The translations under genes and the position numbers were made by a program. Positions 58,585 through 64,000 of a DNA stretch of 64,000 nucleotides are shown here, piece by piece. Positions within the stretch are counted from its first letter, which is position 1; every line of letters starts with the position of its first letter. The notes under the pieces were generated by a model that ran no database searches, was not told the origin of the DNA, and was given only the letters and a program-made list of their open reading frames with translations. This stretch comes from Notospermus geniculatus (taxonomy: Eukaryota > Nemertea > Pilidiophora > Heteronemertea > Lineidae), in NCBI GenBank assembly GCA_002633025.1, contig NMRB01001672.1:68094-132093 (forward strand), read 5' to 3'.

Positions 58585-60002
58585 GAAGCCAGGCTACCAT
58601 CTACGGGAGTATCGGAAAGTAAAGATGTTAAAAACCAAGTGCTATTGCAGGGTACTGAAACACTGACGGCTCTCTCACCAACAACACTGAACGACAGACC
58701 CCCAGGAATTACGGACTATGCTGTCCTGTAAACAAAAAAGAAATAGTGGTAACTATTTTGGTAAGTGCTGTGATTGTGAAATAAAACTTTGGAAGTGTTT
58801 CTAAATCTATACTACTTAAGCAGGTCGTTCTCTCTCCCAAACACTTTAAGTGAACCAGTACATTACTTTGTATAATAAAAGCTGTACACGTTGTTACATG
58901 AGGACCGGCACCCCCACTCCTAAACTACAATATGACACCAATAAGGTTGCTACAACAAAGAAAAGAAACCCCCTAGCATTGCCTGACTGTCTCCCAGACC
59001 CTGTGTTCTTCTACACGTAGGCCTATCGGTCTCGAATGCTTACTCACTCTCCAGTGACTAAAACGAACATAGCACTGAACTTGGATAGGAACCGTGGCAC
59101 AGTGCCATGGAGAATCTGAGACTGTACAGACACGGACAAGAGACAAAAATGTAGGCCTAGACTGTTACACATTCTGACAGAGCATGCAGAGTGACACTGG
59201 CTGATTGCCTCTCTCTCCAGTCCAACCAGCCACCTGCAGGAAGAGACTGGTATACGGTAGGCAGGCCTTAACTGCATAATCCCCCACCACAGGGTCAGTG
59301 ACAGTGTTAGGGCTATTGTTGTTAGGGTTAGGAACAGTGTTAGGGTGGTGGGGGATAATGCAAAAATGCCGCCGGGAGGCCTAATGTAGCCTACTGGTAA
59401 CTGGACTGGAATCATGGCATGTACAATGTGTAGCTAGGCTATGTTTTTGTTTAGTAGGCCTAGTGTATCAACTGATCAACATGAAAGTATATGGATGCCC
59501 TGGGATGGAGAGATAACTATATACATGTAGGGAGGAGGAAGGAAAAGGGAGGGAAGGAAGGATATAGGGAGGATAGGAATGACTTTATTCCGCATAATTT
59601 AAGGACTATCTGGCAATATCTACTGTCTATAGTTAGTTATCAACCAATGAGGCTCATTTGGCTCTAATGAAATCGGTACAATTAGAGAATTGAAAGAGAT
59701 TTTTGTTCCTCAGATTTCCTTACTTTTTCAACGAATTTCTTCATCTGTCGCTTATGATTTGAACAAAATTTCCGTATGAGGAAGTGTAAAATTTCTAGTT
59801 AGTTTACAAACTAAGGGCTAGAATAAGATAGAATATTATTCTAAAATTCCGTTCAAGTGAACAAAACATGCATTTAAAGCGTATATACTACATTTTAAGG
59901 GATTAATTGATTTTCCTCATAGAGGGCGCTTTTGATTTCCTGCGTGGTATAAGCGACTCAAGCCGGCTCGTGCTTCAAATTTTCACAAATTTTGGTCCAA
60001 AA
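58585..60002. promoter_or_regulatory. Head-to-head gap presenilin / NUP133
   Basis: 1.4 kb between divergent start codons. It contains a hairpin at 59281-59352 (CCCCCACCAC ... GTGGTGGGGG arms with TTAGGG motifs inside) and a GGGA-rich purine run near 59530-59570. No gene is seen; promoters for both genes are inferred to be here. Confidence 0.45.
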
Positions 60003-63000
60003 ATGGAAGGCAATGTCTTCAAAAGTGGCACGAAGAGAGCGAAATTTGCTTCCTTTTCGACCCCTTCCAACACAAGTAGAAGGAGTGGAGTGAACTTGTT
60101 CTCTTCGAAGAACAGATCATCGCTTGCAAATAGGTAGGTAGGCCTAGCTGTAGGCCTACTTGTTTGTATTGTAGGCCCTAGCTCTTCATGAGCTGGCTTC
60201 TTTTTGCCCTCCCTCTTCTTCTTGGTTAGTTTTTTTGGCCACCCTGCCCTGCCTGCCTGCCTGCCATCCACCAGCACCACCACACTGATGTCAGTCATGT
60301 AATATCAAGTGCAGTTCACTCCCACCAAAAAATCCCCTTTTGGGGCTGCATGCTCATGTCTTGTCAGATGTGCTAAGGAATGTCTACTAGGCCTAGTACT
60401 ATGCCTATTTTATTTCTTACTGTTTCAGATAACACTAAAACAGCCATGACAGCACGTAGGCTTACCACCGTACAATACATGTACCGGTAGCTAGGTCTCT
60501 ATCTAGAACCAAGCTCCACTGTTGTCCCCTCACCTCAGTCAATCTCAATTCAAGTTCTTGGCATGTATTTATTTCAGGAGTATCTCCTTCAATAGATCTG
60601 TACAATCATCCTTCATTCTTGAAGAGACACCACAGCACTGTGTTGAAAGTTTTGGAACTACCCTGCCTGTTCTCATCACGGAAGCTCTCACCCTCGCTGA
60701 CAGTAGGTATCACAGCTGAAAACTATGGAAAGATACTGATTTAAACCTTGTCCAGTCTAGTTATGGGCATTATTATTGACTTCAGCATCTGGTAGTGGAC
60801 TTCTGCGGACTGAGGTCCATAGTCCTTGAAATAGCGTTTGTCTGGGATTATAAATCATAAGATGCTGTTGAGTTCAACAAACCACTTGCAGCCCTGATTT
60901 CTTGCCGTGTGGTGCCATTTATGACATAATTTATTTCAGGAAATGCCCAGATCAGTGTTGTCATTGACTCGAGTGAATGGGCTTGGTTGGTGTGTGGAAG
61001 GCGTCTGTTTGTTTGGCGGTATAGATCAAACCAGTTTGGAAAGGTCAGTAGATTCTCTCTGTCTCATTAATACACATACATTCTCTTTACTGAGTGCCAA
61101 CTGTGTTCATTGTGCAACATTTCTGATACTGTTGTCATTTCTTACTTATTCAGGCTACCCAGTGCAAGGAATTAACACTCCCAGCAAGTGACTTGGACCA
61201 TACAGCCAAACTTGTGACAATCCTAACAAGCCCACATGATCAACACGTCACTGCCTGTGTGGCTGTCTCACCAGAGGGGATAATCCGTTACTGGCCGAGT
61301 ATTTCACACGAAGGCTCTTTTGCTGAGATCAGTGCCGATTTGAAGGGGGAGGAATGTGCCAGTCTCATCAATCTAGCTCCATGTGGATGTATTGCTGCCA
61401 CGACAACAAGCACTCTTATTCACCTGAGTCCTGCTGCAGGTCAGGTAGGTGTCATCACTTCTGAGGTCATCTCGTGCACAATCTTGATTCTCCAAGTTTA
61501 CTCAGCACAGAGATGCATGTAGATAGATGCATGAAATGGAACTGGGGTCTTCATAGCAGATCTGACTTACTCGGGTTGCCTTGACTGGAACTTATTGTAC
61601 AGTGGAACCCCTCTAAGTCGACCACCCATGGGACCGGAGCGAAGTGGTCAGTTTAGAGGGGTGGTCACTTTAGCCAGGTTGAGATGAGGGGGGGGGGCAC
61701 TTTGATTGCTAACTCATGTGATCAAAGGACTTTGATTATGATGATTAAAAGGTGAATTATGGCCAGCAGCCTCAATAACAAATGAATACCTTCACAAAAT
61801 CTTACACTTTAGAAGCTTGGTTTAGCTTGGCTTTGGTGTTTGGCCCAGAAGATCATTCTGACCACCTCCATATTCTGACTACATGTACATTTGTACATGT
61901 ATTTCAAAAGAGCCCATGTTCAAATGCACACAATTTTGTGGTCGTGGTCAATTTAGAGGGGTTGAAATGAAGCTTGGGACCCACCATCTGGGTGGTCACG
62001 GTCGGGGTAGAGGGGTGGTCGACTTAGCTAATGGAAAATGTGAAGGATTTCATTGGGACCGACAAAAATCGGTCAGTTTGGAGGGGTGGTCAAGTAAGAG
62101 GGGTGGTCAGACTGAGGGGTTCCACTGTATTTTCTGCATTATATTTCAGAGTTCTATAACATGTCGTGTCCTTACCCCTGGCCAGAGCACTCTCGCAGGC
62201 CTCGGAAGACGGATGTCTTCATTCATATTTGGGACACCGTCAGCTCAGGCGATCGGAGCTGTAAGTATCACAGATGTCCATAAATGAATGTTAAGGATGA
62301 ACTGGCTGTTGGGCCAGTAACTTACTCCATCAAAACCACCAAGTTTGAGTACTGTAAAGCAGGAAAATTTCGCGTGCAGGAAATTTTTGCGAATTTCGCG
62401 AGAGTGTATGAGTCGCGAAAATTTCCTGTCGCGAATATAAATACAGGCAAGTGATAAATAGGGTATGTGAAAGAAAACTGAAAAAAATGGCAGAGATTCG
62501 CAAAAATATCCTGCAGCGAATATGTCTATAAATCTTGATTTGCGAAAATTTTCAGCCGCGAAATTATCTTGCTTTACAGTATATTTTCCATTGGACAATC
62601 AACATTGACTTGAGTTGTAGATTGGTGACTAAAACTCCACACTTTGAAGCCACAGAAGACATTGAAAGTTAAAAGTTGTGTTGTCTCCTGTTTTCAGCCC
62701 CTCCATCAGCTCCTTCCTGGAGAGACTTTATCCGACACGAAGCGAACTTTCTACGTCCTCTCTGGGACCTTCCTTCAGAAATGGGTCATAGGTGAAAGAC
62801 AGTATGAAAAGATGTTGTACCAGTGTGAGGTGGAGAAACACATGAGGGACTCCATAGCAACCAATCTGTGGATGGCAGACGCATCCCATCTGCCCGATCT
62901 TCGCTTCTGGTTATTAGACATGCAGCCCATCACTGGTGGGCTTGCTGTACTTGGATCTGTAATGAACAAGGCAGCTTCAAATGAAATGCATTATGTTATA

Positions 63001-63951
63001 GGTAGGTTTTAGCAAAGTGGCTCAATAAACTGCAATGATATTTGAAAACAAAATGATTGATTCTGTCTTGAAAAGTGATGCTCCTTCATGTGGTTCACCT
63101 GCCGTGTTACATTATTTGAGTGTCCTGAGTTAATGGCATTTTGGTCATATATCATGTCATCTATTTCAGCCTCCATTATGACGGAAGGTGACGAGATGCC
63201 AGAGGAAATACAACGCTGCATTGATATTGGATACTCTGCAGCTTATCAAGAGGAAAATGAACAAGATTTACTGAGTTATCAGTTACTGATTCCTGATCTT
63301 GACAGTGTGACTGGTTTCTTCTACAGTGCTGTTCATATTGTGGCAGTATCAGGTAAACAGTAGTCTTGAGCATGACGTAATATCATCCACTTCGTTTTGG
63401 AGAAGTACATACTTGTATCTGGTTTCTGTCATTGTCAAAGTACTTATAATTTGATGACACATCAATCATTATCTCTCTGATCTTTACACTATCAACACCG
63501 CCATATTGGCTTCCTCTCCTTTAATATATTTCAGTCCTAAATGTTATTCATATTTGAAGCGCCCCTACTTTTTCAGTGTATTCATCAGGGCAGCTGGCAG
63601 ACAGGGTGGAGTTCCTCTCGCCAGGGGATCGTCTGCTCGGCACAGGAAGCTTCAATGGCCAAGCTGTCTTCTTCTCCAGCAATCATGGACTTGTTGCTGT
63701 CAAGCTGCAGCAGGAGATGAGGTGAGGGAGATGCTGCAACTCTTTCAGCATCAGTACATGTAGGTACTGATTGACTGGTGATGTCTAATTTTGACAGTAC
63801 CGGTACATGTATTTCGAAGGAATACCCATATGTGACCCTCTCCAGCAAAAGTAGGTGCACACACTTTGACTGAAGTCTCATGCAAAACTTTTAATCTCAC
63901 TTCAGTATGATGGAGGAAAGCTCTGCTGTCCCCGAGCCATCACAAGCCGAG
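60003..63951 (+). CDS. NUP133: Nucleoporin NUP133, 5' part (runs off window)
   Basis: Nine exons seen: 60003-60133, 60578-60702, 60940-61043, 61154-61444, 62150-62260, 62698-63001, 63170-63352, 63577-63721, 63906-63951; 480 codons of an expected ~1150, phases consistent and ending at a phase 0 GTCAGT donor. NUP133 is a Y-complex scaffold protein of the nuclear pore. The part present is a disordered basic N-terminus (MEGNVFKSGTKRAKF) and most of the seven-bladed beta-propeller: SFGTTLPVLITEALTLAD, SSEWAWLVCGRRLFVWR, EGIIRYWPS and GTFLQKW match the family. Exon 5 encodes LAGLGRRMSSFIFG, which aligns with the membrane-curvature-sensing ALPS loop of human NUP133. The start at 60003 is chosen for its AAAATGG context; the frame is open back to an ATG at 59907. 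Confidence 0.93.
61598..62129. mobile_element. Tc1/mariner-type MITE with TA duplication
   Basis: TACAGTGGAACCCCTCTAAG at the left and GAGGGGTTCCACTGTA at the right, flanked by TA, with internal copies of GAGGGGTGGTC in both orientations. ~530 bp, no transposase. In NUP133 intron 4. Confidence 0.8.
62350..62581. mobile_element. MITE with TACTGTAAAGCA ends
   Basis: TACTGTAAAGCAGGAAAATT and its complement GCTTTACAGTA at the right end are bounded by TA. The interior repeats TTCGCGA / TCGCGAAA motifs. In NUP133 intron 5. Confidence 0.8.
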
Positions 63952-64000
63952 GTCAGTATTATCGTTGGTTGTTCATGCATTTGGCCTTAAGTCCATGTCA

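Noticed and set aside
59044-59415. 123-aa minus-strand ORF between presenilin and NUP133
   Set aside because: Hydrophobic low-complexity frame over a TTAGGG-containing hairpin; no family resemblance.

Overview
The window is nuclear DNA from an animal. Coding regions are split by GT-AG introns, and the proteins are single-copy conserved metazoan genes. I reconstructed them exon by exon, checking that reading phase is kept across every junction. Abundant short palindromic motifs (TAGGCCTA, ACATGTAC, CCGGTA), the many inverted-repeat elements and protein similarity intermediate between vertebrate and fly point to a marine invertebrate. An ambulacrarian deuterostome (sea star, sea urchin or acorn worm type) is my best guess, not a proof. 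Three isolated N bases (5407, 7727, 10031) and one apparent single-base deletion in a coding exon suggest a draft assembly.

Gene layout, left to right: eIF4A3 first coding exon (-, 5520-5655); PSMC1/Rpt2 (+, 5923-9180); TANGO1/MIA3 (-, 11213-34113, 25 coding exons, 1645 aa); RNF8 (+, 34192-39151, 730 aa); GPATCH2 (-, 41929-44145); TEX30 (+, 45096-46450); presenilin (-, 47886-58584, 547 aa); and the 5' part of NUP133 (+, 60003-63951, running off the right edge). Strands alternate perfectly, so every neighbouring pair is either head-to-head with a shared promoter gap or tail-to-tail. The TANGO1 and RNF8 start codons are only 78 bp apart.

The genes are housekeeping genes and do not form one pathway. 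They cover mRNA exon-junction marking (eIF4A3), the proteasome (PSMC1), export of bulky cargo from the ER (TANGO1), DNA-damage ubiquitin signalling (RNF8), splicing-linked G-patch activity (GPATCH2), an alpha/beta-hydrolase-like protein (TEX30), intramembrane proteolysis (presenilin) and the nuclear pore scaffold (NUP133).

Introns and gaps are packed with short non-autonomous DNA transposons with terminal inverted repeats (over 20 recognisable), two tRNA-derived SINE families (two copies each), a 1.7 kb CACTA-like element made of subterminal repeats, nested insertions, minisatellites and a ~0.83 kb tandem duplication in the RNF8 3' region. The left 5.5 kb has no recognisable gene beyond one eIF4A3 exon and is dominated by repeats.

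The most interesting observations are: the RNF8 orthologue with a C-terminal extension carrying SUMO-interaction-like motifs and a CCHC zinc knuckle, plus a possible intron-retention short form that mimics the vertebrate C-terminus; a possible internal TANGO1-short start lying inside a CRE-rich palindromic element; the missing remainder of eIF4A3; a frameshift in GPATCH2; a lysine-rich presenilin loop; and the strictly alternating gene order.
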